A DNA stretch of 37,684 bases from assembly GCA_002311645.1 (NCBI GenBank), contig DBYW01000041.1, forward strand, positions 30,359-68,042, in the 5' to 3' direction. This DNA is from Bacteroidales bacterium UBA1176. Its GTDB lineage: Bacteria > Bacteroidota > Bacteroidia > Bacteroidales > WCHB1-69. The position numbers were made by a program, and so were the translations under genes. Of the stretch, positions 18,107 through 26,832 are shown one piece after another; positions within the stretch are counted from its first letter, which is position 1; each line of letters starts with the position of its first letter. Under the pieces are notes generated by a model that saw only the letters and a list, made by a program, of their open reading frames with translations, was not told where the DNA came from and made no database searches.

Positions 18107-21100
18107 TTAATTCTTAACGCATCGAACAGGCAGTTCATACATCTTCATTCCATCGGAAATTGTTGGAGCACTGTCACTATAATGTATCCGGCAATGATAG
18201 ACAAAATTGCCCAATCCAAAGATACTGCCTCGCGCAGTTGAAGTCCAGAAATAAGCGTCTTCACCCAATTCACCGTTCATGGAACTATTGATGTTGAAGC
18301 CACCGGCAATGGCTGTGAATCCTGTGGCGTTGTTAGTCGACTGATTATTGCCTGGTGCACAGGAAGAAGTTGACGAATCCCAGCCGGAAATGGAAGCTAA
18401 CGGCTTCGCAGTATGAGTTGAATCCCCACCACAAAAATACCCATTAGCACTCAAAAAGCCCAAAAATTGCATCCATTCGTTATAACTGGGGACATGCCAG
18501 CCCGTGGGGCAAACACCTTGAACACCACTGGGAACACTACTGCTGGATGAAGCACCATGCATCACCGCCGGCCAATTATACAAATAGCCGTATAATCCGA
18601 CATTGCGAATGTTCACATTAGTATTAACGTTGGAAGTGGGATAGTAACGGTACGCATCCGTCGTGGAGGCACTTGTACCCAACGGGATAGTAGTTCCATC
18701 CGCATATCGTGTCGTGCGCAAATTCTCTTTCATCCAACACTGTGTCCCAATAAGCACGGTATGATACACATTGCTGTCAATGTCTGAGATCGTTGCATTA
18801 TCACATGGAACCCCCATTTGTGATTCTGTCCTGAAAGCCAAAACCGGCCCCATGGACTCACCAGCGGCATTGACGGCAAAAGCCGCAAAATAATAGATTG
18901 TCTCAGGTGACAATCCTGAAATGGAGATATATGCAGAAGATGAATCACTCAACGTCACCATATTCGCGCTGGTGTCATTCAAATTATTCACAGATGTACC
19001 CCAACGTATTCCACATCGTGTGCTGTCGTCACCTCCATTGCTGATGAGGTAAACTCCGCATGATGCCGAATGAGTGGAAACATTGTTCGCCTGCAACGTA
19101 TTGACAGAAGGCAATGCATAGTTACCTGGTGTAGTAAACGACTCCTCATCCCCGTATATCGTGTCAATTTGATACAACACATACGGACGAACATAATATG
19201 TCTGATTGGGCATCAAGTTCTCCAACTGGTGGGTAAAACCCGACAATGAAAAACTTGCAGATTGTGCAACACGATACAGGGAGTCGTTCCCATCACATTT
19301 AGGGCTGGCATGTGTGGCCCAACATATGCCAGTTTCATACACAAAGACATCACAGTCATTGCCAAACTGGGATTCCACGACCGCAGAGGTCTGCGTAACA
19401 CTGTGTACAGTGTCGATTTCAGCTTCAGGGAAGCATTCCTCTGTTGTAAATTCAACTGTATTGCCATATATGTATTCATTATTAACCAATGCATAGGTGC
19501 GGACAAAATACCGACTACTTGATTGCAGTCCCGACAGTGTCATGGAAAGATTCCCGGATGCAGAGCCATAACCCATAACATTGTCAAGCCCGACTTCAGG
19601 ATTGCTGAATATACTCCAGCACACGCCACTGGCAACCACCACTGCGTTCGGATCCGTAACAGTACTGTGAACCACTGCACTATTGTATGTAATGTCAGTG
19701 ACAGGAAGGGTCGTGACTGTGACACCATAATCCATGGGGGTTCTGAATTGAACTGTGTCTCCATAATACACCGTCTGTCCATCCGACGCATATGCCCTTA
19801 TGTGGTATGTCGTATTTTGCGACAAATTAGAAAGGTGGCTATCAAAGTATCCTGTACCTGTTCCATCAGAGGTGTGGTTGTTCTGGAGCGTGGGATAAGG
19901 TGATGTGCTCCAACAAACACCACGTTGCACTATTGTAGCTCCGCTAAACGCATTCACGCTGCAACTTATACAGTCGGCAGAACTATACGTGACATTTCTC
20001 ATATATCCCGTGGAGACATCAACAGTCGGTTGCGGCTGGGTCAGGAAAGAAATCGTGTTACCATAAATAATTTCTTCCCCATCGAAAATTACCACACGCA
20101 CGTAATAAGGCGTATAGGGTTGCAAGGAATAGAGCGTCTTGGAAAAATGGCTCGATAACTGGCCAATGTAAATGAGGTCGTCACGGTAGATACGCGGGTC
20201 AGGATCGGTGCTCAAGCACAAACCGCCCATCCGGACATCATTGCCGAACTGGAACACGCTGCCGTGGACGACAGCGCTGTTGTGGGTGACGTTAGTCACC
20301 GAGTCCGTTGAAAAGGTTATGTTGGGGGCGACTGGCGTGGTGAACTCTTCCTCGTCACCATAAAAAACATCCTGCCCATTCGAAGCGTATGCCCTCACAT
20401 AATACGTGACGTTTTCCACCAAGCCGGAGATAATGCTATTGAACATTCCAGCTCCCATCCCATCGGAAGTGTGGTCGTTTTGAATCGTGGGGTCATGTTG
20501 GATGCCCCAACACACGCCGCGCTCCACAACGCGAGTGCCTTCATCCAATATCACATTGTTGACGCATTCGGCGGAATTGTTCACGACATCGACGACACGA
20601 CCCGTAGTCACAGAAATCCATCCCTTGGGACGGAACACACGAGCGTGTGCCGTACAGCCGAAATCATCCGTTACAAACACATTGCTCACTTCACCCAACA
20701 CTGGTGTGATCGTAGGAGGATTCGTAGTAAAATTCCCATAAATCTGGCCCTGATAATATCGATAGGGCGGAACACCGCCTCTCGCCTCGACAGTCACGCT
20801 TCCATCCTGATTGTCGTGGGTTAGCACTTCCAACGTGGACTGAAAACAATTCGGGCCTGCCGTGAAGATTAATGGTGAACCCGCAAGATGCTTGCCTTCG
20901 CAATCAAAGAGACTTGCAGACAACATTCCTTTGGCATCTGACGGAGGGGTCCATAACGTTGAGGCGATGCCATCTGCTCCTGTTGCAACAATACGCTGGG
21001 AGACCGAACCTCCGTTCAAAGGCTCGAACAGCACGTTGGCATTGACCGCCGGCACTTCCACCTTTGACTGCTCTGAATCATCCGCCCCAAACAGACGGTT

Positions 21101-22885
21101 ACCGATCACTTTTACCCGTATTGGTTCTGGCACCGGATATCCCGGAGTATACTGCTGGCGATTTCCTGACTCATATAAAAGCTTGGACGGATATGTGTTT
21201 TTTGAAAAGACCAATTCATCAGGCATAAACCTCACATGCGCGTCCATAAAGGTTTTCCGTAAAATCTTTCCTATAATACCAAGATCAAAGACCATATTGA
21301 CACCATACCTATCCACAACTTGTGGAACTTCACCCGAAGAATAACATCTGCCGTACGAAGAGTGCAACATCACGTCGAAATATGGACCTATAATCGTAAA
21401 CAACCTGAATTGAGCCCGAATTCCAAATTCAAAAAACACTTCTCCCGTCAATGATCCAAAATTAACCCTTGACTTAATTGGAGGAGAATGGAATTTTTTT
21501 GAAAATCCATCATGAGAGTCGTAACACAAGAGTGCCGTCATCGATTTTTCCCACATCATGGACCAAGTATCCCCTGCCGACGAAAAATGCAGTCCTATAC
21601 CAAAGGGAACTGTGATCTCCCATAATACATCAATAAAAAGTGGTGGCATCCCTGGTGTTGGAATAAGCCAGTGACCGCTGGATATTGTAAGTTCATCATT
21701 ATACTGGAAAGAGATGCCAGTACCTTCTATTAGTGTACCAATAGACAATGATAAAAAGGCCGGATTCAAGCCAAAGCACAATCCCAAGTCCGTCAATTTA
21801 TTATATCTATAGACATCAAACATCCAAAACGGCCGGAAGTCACTATTTAATGCCAAATCTTCTGAATTTCCAGATATTGCAATGAATTCGTTTAAAGCAA
21901 CAGACATTTCATATTTCGATCCATTCCGCCCCATCGTGTCGTTATAAGGTTTGTAATAGAACAACTTGCCTGTCTGATACTCGGGATTGTTCAGCAATTC
22001 CTTCCTGGTGGGCATGTGGTTCATTCTCACATACCCATGCCCGCCACGCGCGGTGTCAACAGGTATTGCAGAATCAAAGTGAATGACTCCCGAAATCAGG
22101 ATGTCATCGAAAGTGGCCTGCGAAGTATACATCAAGCAAGTGTCGCCTCGATATTCGCGATAGGCCACCTTGCGCAGGAAACCACCGTGGGTTATACCCA
22201 TCAAAATAGTGGTATCTGTAATAGTTGGCACAGGGTCGCTGAAGATGATACGATACACACCATACGAGCGCTCCAAGGAATCGCTCAGTATGATATCCGT
22301 AGAATCCACCATTACAATGGCATCATATAATTCCGTCACCAATTGTATTACTTGCACGGTGTCACGGCTGGTCCCACAGGCGTTCGTCAAGGCCCACTGC
22401 AAAAGATACAGGGAGTCCGAGACCTCACCTGTAAAGAACGTTATCGGGCTTGTCGCGTCGTCAATCGTGCCACCATTGCCGTACAGTATCGACCACTGCC
22501 CAACAGCTCCCTCCCACTGATTGCCATAAAGGACTGCTGTTTCACCCTTGTTGACCACCCTCTTCGGACCGGCATCCGCCACGGGCGGCACCTGCACAAG
22601 CGTCACTTGCGAAGAATCTCCAGGACAAGCCGGATACGTTACAAGCACACGATAGTAGTAGGTCGCCTCGGGAAAGAAACGATAGACCGTATCGGTGGCC
22701 CCTTCTATATTTTCCCAAAATGAGTTGTCTATGGAACGTTGCCATTGCAGCTGACCATATTGGTAGTTGCCCGCATGTAGTGTCACGGTATCGCCATTCG
22801 AGCACACTTCCATAACCTGGGCAGCACTTGTGCCAAAACCGAACAGAAAAAACAATCCTGCGATAAAGCGTACAAATCTATTCAT
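18107..22885 (-). CDS. Large surface protein with Fn3-like repeats and C-terminal FISUMP domain
   Basis: A 1592-residue secreted protein. Signal peptide 1-22 (cleavage near SAAQ), Ig-like and PKD-like N-terminal part (to about 190), a large unassigned middle region (about 190-760), about six Fn3-like repeats (about 765-1390, each with a G-x-C-W or G-x-R-W motif and a T-Y-Y-V-R-A-Y motif), and a FISUMP domain at the C-terminus (about 1395-1592: GTQCWMKENLRTTRY, YNWPAVM, CPTGWHVPSYNEW, YELPVRCVKN). FISUMP domains occur in Bacteroidota and Fibrobacter surface proteins of poorly known role. There is no T9SS sorting tail after FISUMP. It is 7 bases downstream of a small T9SS-tailed gene. Confidence 0.85.
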   Translation of the reverse strand: MNRFVRFIAGLFFLFGFGTSAAQVMEVCSNGDTVTLHAGNYQYGQLQWQRSIDNSFWENIEGATDTVYRFFPEATYYYRVLVTYPACPGDSSQVTLVQVPPVADAGPKRVVNKGETAVLYGNQWEGAVGQWSILYGNGGTIDDATSPITFFTGEVSDSLYLLQWALTNACGTSRDTVQVIQLVTELYDAIVMVDSTDIILSDSLERSYGVYRIIFSDPVPTITDTTILMGITHGGFLRKVAYREYRGDTCLMYTSQATFDDILISGVIHFDSAIPVDTARGGHGYVRMNHMPTRKELLNNPEYQTGKLFYYKPYNDTMGRNGSKYEMSVALNEFIAISGNSEDLALNSDFRPFWMFDVYRYNKLTDLGLCFGLNPAFLSLSIGTLIEGTGISFQYNDELTISSGHWLIPTPGMPPLFIDVLWEITVPFGIGLHFSSAGDTWSMMWEKSMTALLCYDSHDGFSKKFHSPPIKSRVNFGSLTGEVFFEFGIRAQFRLFTIIGPYFDVMLHSSYGRCYSSGEVPQVVDRYGVNMVFDLGIIGKILRKTFMDAHVRFMPDELVFSKNTYPSKLLYESGNRQQYTPGYPVPEPIRVKVIGNRLFGADDSEQSKVEVPAVNANVLFEPLNGGSVSQRIVATGADGIASTLWTPPSDAKGMLSASLFDCEGKHLAGSPLIFTAGPNCFQSTLEVLTHDNQDGSVTVEARGGVPPYRYYQGQIYGNFTTNPPTITPVLGEVSNVFVTDDFGCTAHARVFRPKGWISVTTGRVVDVVNNSAECVNNVILDEGTRVVERGVCWGIQHDPTIQNDHTSDGMGAGMFNSIISGLVENVTYYVRAYASNGQDVFYGDEEEFTTPVAPNITFSTDSVTNVTHNSAVVHGSVFQFGNDVRMGGLCLSTDPDPRIYRDDLIYIGQLSSHFSKTLYSLQPYTPYYVRVVIFDGEEIIYGNTISFLTQPQPTVDVSTGYMRNVTYSSADCISCSVNAFSGATIVQRGVCWSTSPYPTLQNNHTSDGTGTGYFDSHLSNLSQNTTYHIRAYASDGQTVYYGDTVQFRTPMDYGVTVTTLPVTDITYNSAVVHSTVTDPNAVVVASGVCWSIFSNPEVGLDNVMGYGSASGNLSMTLSGLQSSSRYFVRTYALVNNEYIYGNTVEFTTEECFPEAEIDTVHSVTQTSAVVESQFGNDCDVFVYETGICWATHASPKCDGNDSLYRVAQSASFSLSGFTHQLENLMPNQTYYVRPYVLYQIDTIYGDEESFTTPGNYALPSVNTLQANNVSTHSASCGVYLISNGGDDSTRCGIRWGTSVNNLNDTSANMVTLSDSSSAYISISGLSPETIYYFAAFAVNAAGESMGPVLAFRTESQMGVPCDNATISDIDSNVYHTVLIGTQCWMKENLRTTRYADGTTIPLGTSASTTDAYRYYPTSNVNTNVNIRNVGLYGYLYNWPAVMHGASSSSSVPSGVQGVCPTGWHVPSYNEWMQFLGFLSANGYFCGGDSTHTAKPLASISGWDSSTSSCAPGNNQSTNNATGFTAIAGGFNINSSMNGELGEDAYFWTSTARGSIFGLGNFVYHCRIHYSDSAPTISDGMKMYELPVRCVKN

Positions 22886-22892
22886 AATGCGG

Positions 22893-23282
22893 CTATTTTG
22901 AGATGATCAATTTCTTGGACAAACTCTCTGTAGAGTTACGCAAAGTTATCACATAAGCCCCTACCGGAAGCATTCCCAAATCAACACGAGTCTGCATTTT
23001 CTCAGCTGACGAATAAAATTGCTCTTGGAACAGCACATCTCCGACCAAACTATTGACTTGCATTGTCAGTTCGCCCACACTTCCGGCTCGCGACACCGAG
23101 AGCGTGATTTGACCCGATGTAGGGTTGGGGTAAACATCAAAGTCAAACAAAGTCTGACGTTCTCGTTCAACGACCCCAATACCCGAACACGGATTTGGCA
23201 GCATCAAGGTCACCGAGGTCTGTCCGCTGCAAAACATAACGCAGAAAGTCAAACAAACCATAAAGAAAGAATACTTTTTCAT
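22893..23282 (-). CDS. Small T9SS type A sorting-domain protein
   Basis: A 129-residue protein that is little more than a signal peptide (1-20) plus a type A T9SS C-terminal sorting domain (about 47-129: DVYPNPTSGQITL, then VDLGMLPVGAYVITL and a terminal K-K-L-I-I-S-K). Only about 25 residues lie between the two (TSVTLMLPNPCSGIG). It could be a free sorting tail, a degraded remnant of a larger protein, or a small secreted factor. It precedes the 1592-residue FISUMP gene by 7 bases and is probably its operon partner, which is notable because that protein lacks its own tail. Confidence 0.8.
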   Translation of the reverse strand: MKKYSFFMVCLTFCVMFCSGQTSVTLMLPNPCSGIGVVERERQTLFDFDVYPNPTSGQITLSVSRAGSVGELTMQVNSLVGDVLFQEQFYSSAEKMQTRVDLGMLPVGAYVITLRNSTESLSKKLIISK

Positions 23283-23324
23283 ATATACAGGTTTTAAGAT
23301 TTCATTGATAGATTTCTGAAATTT

Positions 23325-24320
23325 TCACAACACCAGCGCCCCGCACAGCAACCCCACCCCCATCGTTACGGCCTTCATCAGGAAAAAGCCGTGCCGGGAT
23401 TGAGCCAACAGCGGCAATCCTGCATGGCCGTTCTGCGCAATGCAGTTGGCCAAAAGCACTCCGAACGGAATGCTGCCGTCGAGGAACATCACAATGAACA
23501 CCAAATGCGGCCCCGACTCCGGGATGAAGCCCACCAACACGGCTACGAGCAACAACACGTATTTGGCCCACACATGTGCGTGCAACAGCCCGTCAATGTC
23601 AAGGAAATAGCCGAATGTCTTGAGAAACAGCAACACCCCGAACGACCATAGGAAGACGGTGAGAAAATGCTTTCGCACCACATGATTCCACAAATGCTCC
23701 ATAAAAAAATGACGCACCCGCTCCTTGAACCCGCGCCGGGAATCTGATTGCGCTTGGTCGGCACCATGTTCCTCCCCATGTTCGTGGACATCCATCTCCC
23801 CATGAATCTCAAACTCATGGCCATTGGCGCAAAGTGCAGGATGCAGGTTACATTTCCTCGTCAGCAAATTGACCACCAACCCGACCGCTATCCCCATCAA
23901 AAACAGAATCCCCGTCACAGCAAACCCCCATTTGGGACTTTGCGCAAAGAGAAAGAAAGCCTCGTCGCCGAAGGTGGCAATCATACCGCCGACCAACGCA
24001 CCGAACGACAACAAGTTATGGGTATATAGCGACACAACGGCAAACCCGCCCGCGCACCCCGGGACGATGCCCAACAGACAGCAGACCACCAACTGCAAGA
24101 ATGGCTTGTGCTGCAACTTGGTCATCAGCTGGCCCGAAGAGGAGACGTTTACCAACTCGATGAAGGTCATCATCAGGAGCACCAAGCCTGTGATTTCCAG
24201 CGCATTTGCCATAACATCGCCCAAAATCGAGGGAACGGCATGCCAAAAACCGCTGCTATGGCTAACAGCGGATTCGGATATATGTAAAAATATGATATTC
24301 AGAAGATTACTTGTCAACAT
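23325..24320 (-). CDS. Putative manganese transporter (ArsP_2/DUF2899 type)
   Basis: A 331-residue polytopic membrane protein with roughly eight to nine hydrophobic segments arranged as two halves around a hydrophilic loop (about residues 160-220) rich in His, Cys and acidic residues (HPALCANGHEFEIHGEMD, then HEHGEEHG). Motifs C-A-G-G-F-A-V-V and G-D-E-A-F in the first half and P-E-S-G-P-H in the second match the permease family annotated as putative manganese transporter. The metal is not proved; the loop looks metal-binding. It follows the Fe-S regulator gene by 12 bases on the same strand. Confidence 0.75.
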   Translation of the reverse strand: MLTSNLLNIIFLHISESAVSHSSGFWHAVPSILGDVMANALEITGLVLLMMTFIELVNVSSSGQLMTKLQHKPFLQLVVCCLLGIVPGCAGGFAVVSLYTHNLLSFGALVGGMIATFGDEAFFLFAQSPKWGFAVTGILFLMGIAVGLVVNLLTRKCNLHPALCANGHEFEIHGEMDVHEHGEEHGADQAQSDSRRGFKERVRHFFMEHLWNHVVRKHFLTVFLWSFGVLLFLKTFGYFLDIDGLLHAHVWAKYVLLLVAVLVGFIPESGPHLVFIVMFLDGSIPFGVLLANCIAQNGHAGLPLLAQSRHGFFLMKAVTMGVGLLCGALVL

Positions 24321-24332
24321 GCAGTACTTGCC

Positions 24333-25712
24333 TTACAAGTTGAGATTCTTGATGACAGCGGGATCTATTTTCTTGGTGCCCCAGATTTTAGTGGTGGTCT
24401 TGATAGAATCCGCCAGAGAGAGTTTTTCGGCGTGCTCCATGGCTTTCTGCACAAAGACGCACTGATCCACTGCAGCCTTACCGTTAACCACAGCTTCGGA
24501 GAGTGCCTTGCAAGACTGGTAGCCACAGATACGGCAGTCGACTTGCGGCAGGTTCTGGTTGATTTCGAACGCACGGCGCATCTTCTTCATGGCCACAGCC
24601 ATATTGTCGTCCATCTTGTCCATGGACCGTGGCTCCACAGTGCCGAGCACTCGCCGATGCTCCGACAGGTAGTCCACATAGTTGAGCAGGTCGTTGTCCT
24701 CGGCATCGATCTCTTCCGGAGATTTCTGCATACGATTGCGTTGGCGTTCCGCCATGAGAAAACGGTTGTTGGCACAGAGGATGCCTCCGGCACAGCTCTC
24801 GTCGCAGGCGCGAAGCTCAAGGAAATCGATATCCTGGATATCCTCGTCCTCCAATTTCTCGAGGAAGTCGGACACGTTGTGGATGCCATCGATGGCAAGG
24901 TTGCGCCCCTCTTTGAGAAGATTGATCTCGCCGCCCGTAAGGGTGAAATTAAGACTGCTTTTGGAAAGGCGGTGATAACGGATGCGGGAGTTCTCGCAAA
25001 GCTGGTACTCGCCCTGCTTGATGACACGCATCACTTTACTGTAGAGGTAATTCATATTGATAACACCCGACACAGGGGATTCTTCCTCGGTGGCAGGGCT
25101 CTTGATGGCAGCAATTTTGGCCGCACAGGGAGCCACGTAGAAGATGCCGATATCCTCGGCCGGCACATTATCCTCCTCGGTAAGCAGCTTTTTGATATAG
25201 AGCGCCGTAAGGTCAAGCGGCGGTTTTACCAGATAGAGATTGGGCACCAGCACGGGGAAGCGCACCTGGATAAGGCGCACGATGGCGGGGCAGAAGGTGG
25301 AGACGATGGGCTTGTAGCCGTTGTTCTCGTGAACGGTCTTCTTCATCTCCTCCTTGATGAAATCGACGCTCTTCTCGACCTCGAAAACATGTTTGAATCC
25401 GAGATGATAGATAGCGGACAGGATGGTTCTCTCCTTGATTTTTTCCTCAAACTGGGCGGTAAAGATGGAGGGGAGGAGCAGGACGGGGTATTTATAGTCA
25501 TAAACAGTCTGGAAATCGTCCTGTTCTATGTATATGGCGTTGACCGGGCAAGCCTGGTAGCAGCGCCCACAGTCGATGCAGCGGTTGGGATTGAGGTGAG
25601 GGTGCCCGTCCTCAACGTGGATGGCACCGGTGGGGCAGACGCCCGTGCAGTGGGCACAGCCAATGCAGAGATCGTACTTGAATTTCAACGCGTGGTGGAA
25701 GTCTTCAGCCAT
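24333..25712 (-). CDS. [FeFe]-hydrogenase-like Fe-S protein, probable redox sensor
   Basis: A 459-residue protein. Two [4Fe-4S] ferredoxin motifs (Cys16/19/22/26 and Cys45/48/51/55), a hydrogenase large-subunit C-terminal domain (about 75-330) and a C-terminal Fe-S domain (CRICGYQSC near 398) are present. The cysteines that hold the H-cluster cubane appear kept (FCPAI, APCAAK, ACDESC), but the proton-transfer cysteine of the TSCCP motif reads Phe, giving TFCP. That argues against catalysis and for a sensory role, as in HydS/HfsB-like proteins. Genes for an RsbW-like ATPase and a DRTGG protein lie immediately upstream on the same strand. Confidence 0.8.
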   Translation of the reverse strand: MAEDFHHALKFKYDLCIGCAHCTGVCPTGAIHVEDGHPHLNPNRCIDCGRCYQACPVNAIYIEQDDFQTVYDYKYPVLLLPSIFTAQFEEKIKERTILSAIYHLGFKHVFEVEKSVDFIKEEMKKTVHENNGYKPIVSTFCPAIVRLIQVRFPVLVPNLYLVKPPLDLTALYIKKLLTEEDNVPAEDIGIFYVAPCAAKIAAIKSPATEEESPVSGVINMNYLYSKVMRVIKQGEYQLCENSRIRYHRLSKSSLNFTLTGGEINLLKEGRNLAIDGIHNVSDFLEKLEDEDIQDIDFLELRACDESCAGGILCANNRFLMAERQRNRMQKSPEEIDAEDNDLLNYVDYLSEHRRVLGTVEPRSMDKMDDNMAVAMKKMRRAFEINQNLPQVDCRICGYQSCKALSEAVVNGKAAVDQCVFVQKAMEHAEKLSLADSIKTTTKIWGTKKIDPAVIKNLNL

Positions 25713-25723
25713 AACAGGAGGGA

Positions 25724-26140
25724 TTATTTATTGAAATAGTTGACAAGTTCGATGGTGGTGCCCTTGCCCACCTCGGTTTGGATATGGAGTTCGTCGGAGT
25801 TGTTCTGGATATTGGGAAGGCCCATACCGGCGCCGAAGCCCATCTCGCGCACCTTGGGCGATGCGGTAGAGTTGCCCTTCTGCATAGCCCATTCGACGTT
25901 GGGAATGCCCGGACCCTCGTCGGCCAGCACAATGCGAATCTTGTCCTCCTCCAGGTCCACGTTGATGTCGCCGCGGTAAGCGTGGGCCACGATGTTGACC
26001 TCGGCCTCATAGAGCGCCACGACCGTCCGCTTGACGATGTCGGGGCTTACGCCGAGCTTTTTCAGCATTCTCTTGACTTCGCTGGAGGTGGACCCTGCAT
26101 TGGTAAAATCCCCTCCTTCAACGTGGTAGGTAAAATCCAT
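25724..26140 (-). CDS. RsbW/anti-sigma-type ATP-binding protein
   Basis: A 138-residue stand-alone GHKL ATPase like the serine kinase RsbW or SpoIIAB. N-box residues are in YEAEVNIVAHAYRG (about 46-59), the G1 box in LADEGPGIPN (about 72-81) and the G2 region in GAGMGLPNI (about 111-119). Such proteins phosphorylate anti-sigma antagonists or act as the kinase part of a split signalling unit. Between a DRTGG-domain gene and a hydrogenase-like Fe-S gene, it probably forms a redox-responsive regulatory module; the target is unknown. Confidence 0.83.
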   Translation of the reverse strand: MDFTYHVEGGDFTNAGSTSSEVKRMLKKLGVSPDIVKRTVVALYEAEVNIVAHAYRGDINVDLEEDKIRIVLADEGPGIPNVEWAMQKGNSTASPKVREMGFGAGMGLPNIQNNSDELHIQTEVGKGTTIELVNYFNK

Positions 26141-26155
26141 AGTCTTGCAATTTGG

Positions 26156-26503
26156 TTAATAAATGGGCGGTATGCCAGCACCATAGAGGATGCCGGCGGT
26201 CTTGTACATCGAATATTTGGTCTTGACGATAATCATGTCATTCTCCTCGGCCAATTCAAGCATCTCGTCGGTGACAGCCTTGTCACGAACCACGACAATC
26301 ATTTGGATGTCAGACATTTCGCATGTACGAATAGACTGGAGATTCGACAACCCTGTCAGCAGCAACAGGTTGTCGGTATCGCGAATGGTGAGTACGTCGC
26401 TCATCAAATCGGAGGCGAACACGAAGGCCACTTCGCGCCCTTTGAAACTGTCGCCACAAACAATCTCGCCTTGAACCAAGGCTGCAACTTCTTCGATAGT
26501 CAT
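26156..26503 (-). CDS. DRTGG-domain protein
   Basis: A 115-residue single-domain protein resembling the DRTGG domain of HPr-kinase-related and CBS-associated proteins. Family-like segments are T-I-E-E-V-A-A-L-V at the N-terminus, VFASDLMSDVL near 28-38, a central LLLLTGLSN and MIIVKTKYSMYKTAGILY near 90-107. It is the first gene of the three-gene redox cluster and is driven by the promoter at 26539-26570. A regulatory, nucleotide-binding role is likely but the ligand is unknown. Confidence 0.78.
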   Translation of the reverse strand: MTIEEVAALVQGEIVCGDSFKGREVAFVFASDLMSDVLTIRDTDNLLLLTGLSNLQSIRTCEMSDIQMIVVVRDKAVTDEMLELAEENDMIIVKTKYSMYKTAGILYGAGIPPIY

Positions 26504-26538
26504 CTCAATCTCTTTATAGTGTTAGACAAAATTGGCTG

Positions 26539-26570
26539 CAAAGGTACACATTTTATTTTAGATATGGCAA
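26539..26570 (-). promoter_or_regulatory. Bacteroidota promoter for the redox cluster
   Basis: On the minus strand a TTG (26570-26568) precedes a TACCTTTG -7 box (26546-26539) by 21 bases, the spacing expected for the housekeeping sigma factor of Bacteroidota. It is 36 bases before the DRTGG start. The rest of the gap to 26832 holds a CGCAGA-rich segment (26651-26680), an inverted repeat at 26763-26786 (GATGCGCC/GGCGCGCATC) and a plus-strand -7 box at 26806-26813; no gene was seen. Confidence 0.6.
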
Positions 26571-26805
26571 TTTTTTTTCAGAATTATCCCTTTGAATCTT
26601 GTAATATCTTTTCTGTGTTTTCTACGAGTTCTGCGGGCGTTTTATTTTCCCGCAGACTGCGCAGATTTCCGCAGATTATCACACCATTTTTTTTGCAAGA
26701 CTATAAGGGATAATTTCGTTTTTTTGAGGCACACAACCATATGTCTCCATAGGTAACCACCGGATGCGCCTGTATGGCGCGCATCGGCCCTACCGCAATT
26801 TTTCC

Positions 26806-26813
26806 TATTTTTG
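26806..26813 (+). promoter_or_regulatory. -7 promoter box for the UvrA-like gene
   Basis: TATTTTTG fits TAnnTTTG and lies 19 bases before the ATG at 26833. No clear -33 element. Confidence 0.45.
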
Positions 26814-26832
26814 CGCCCCATAATCATAGCAA

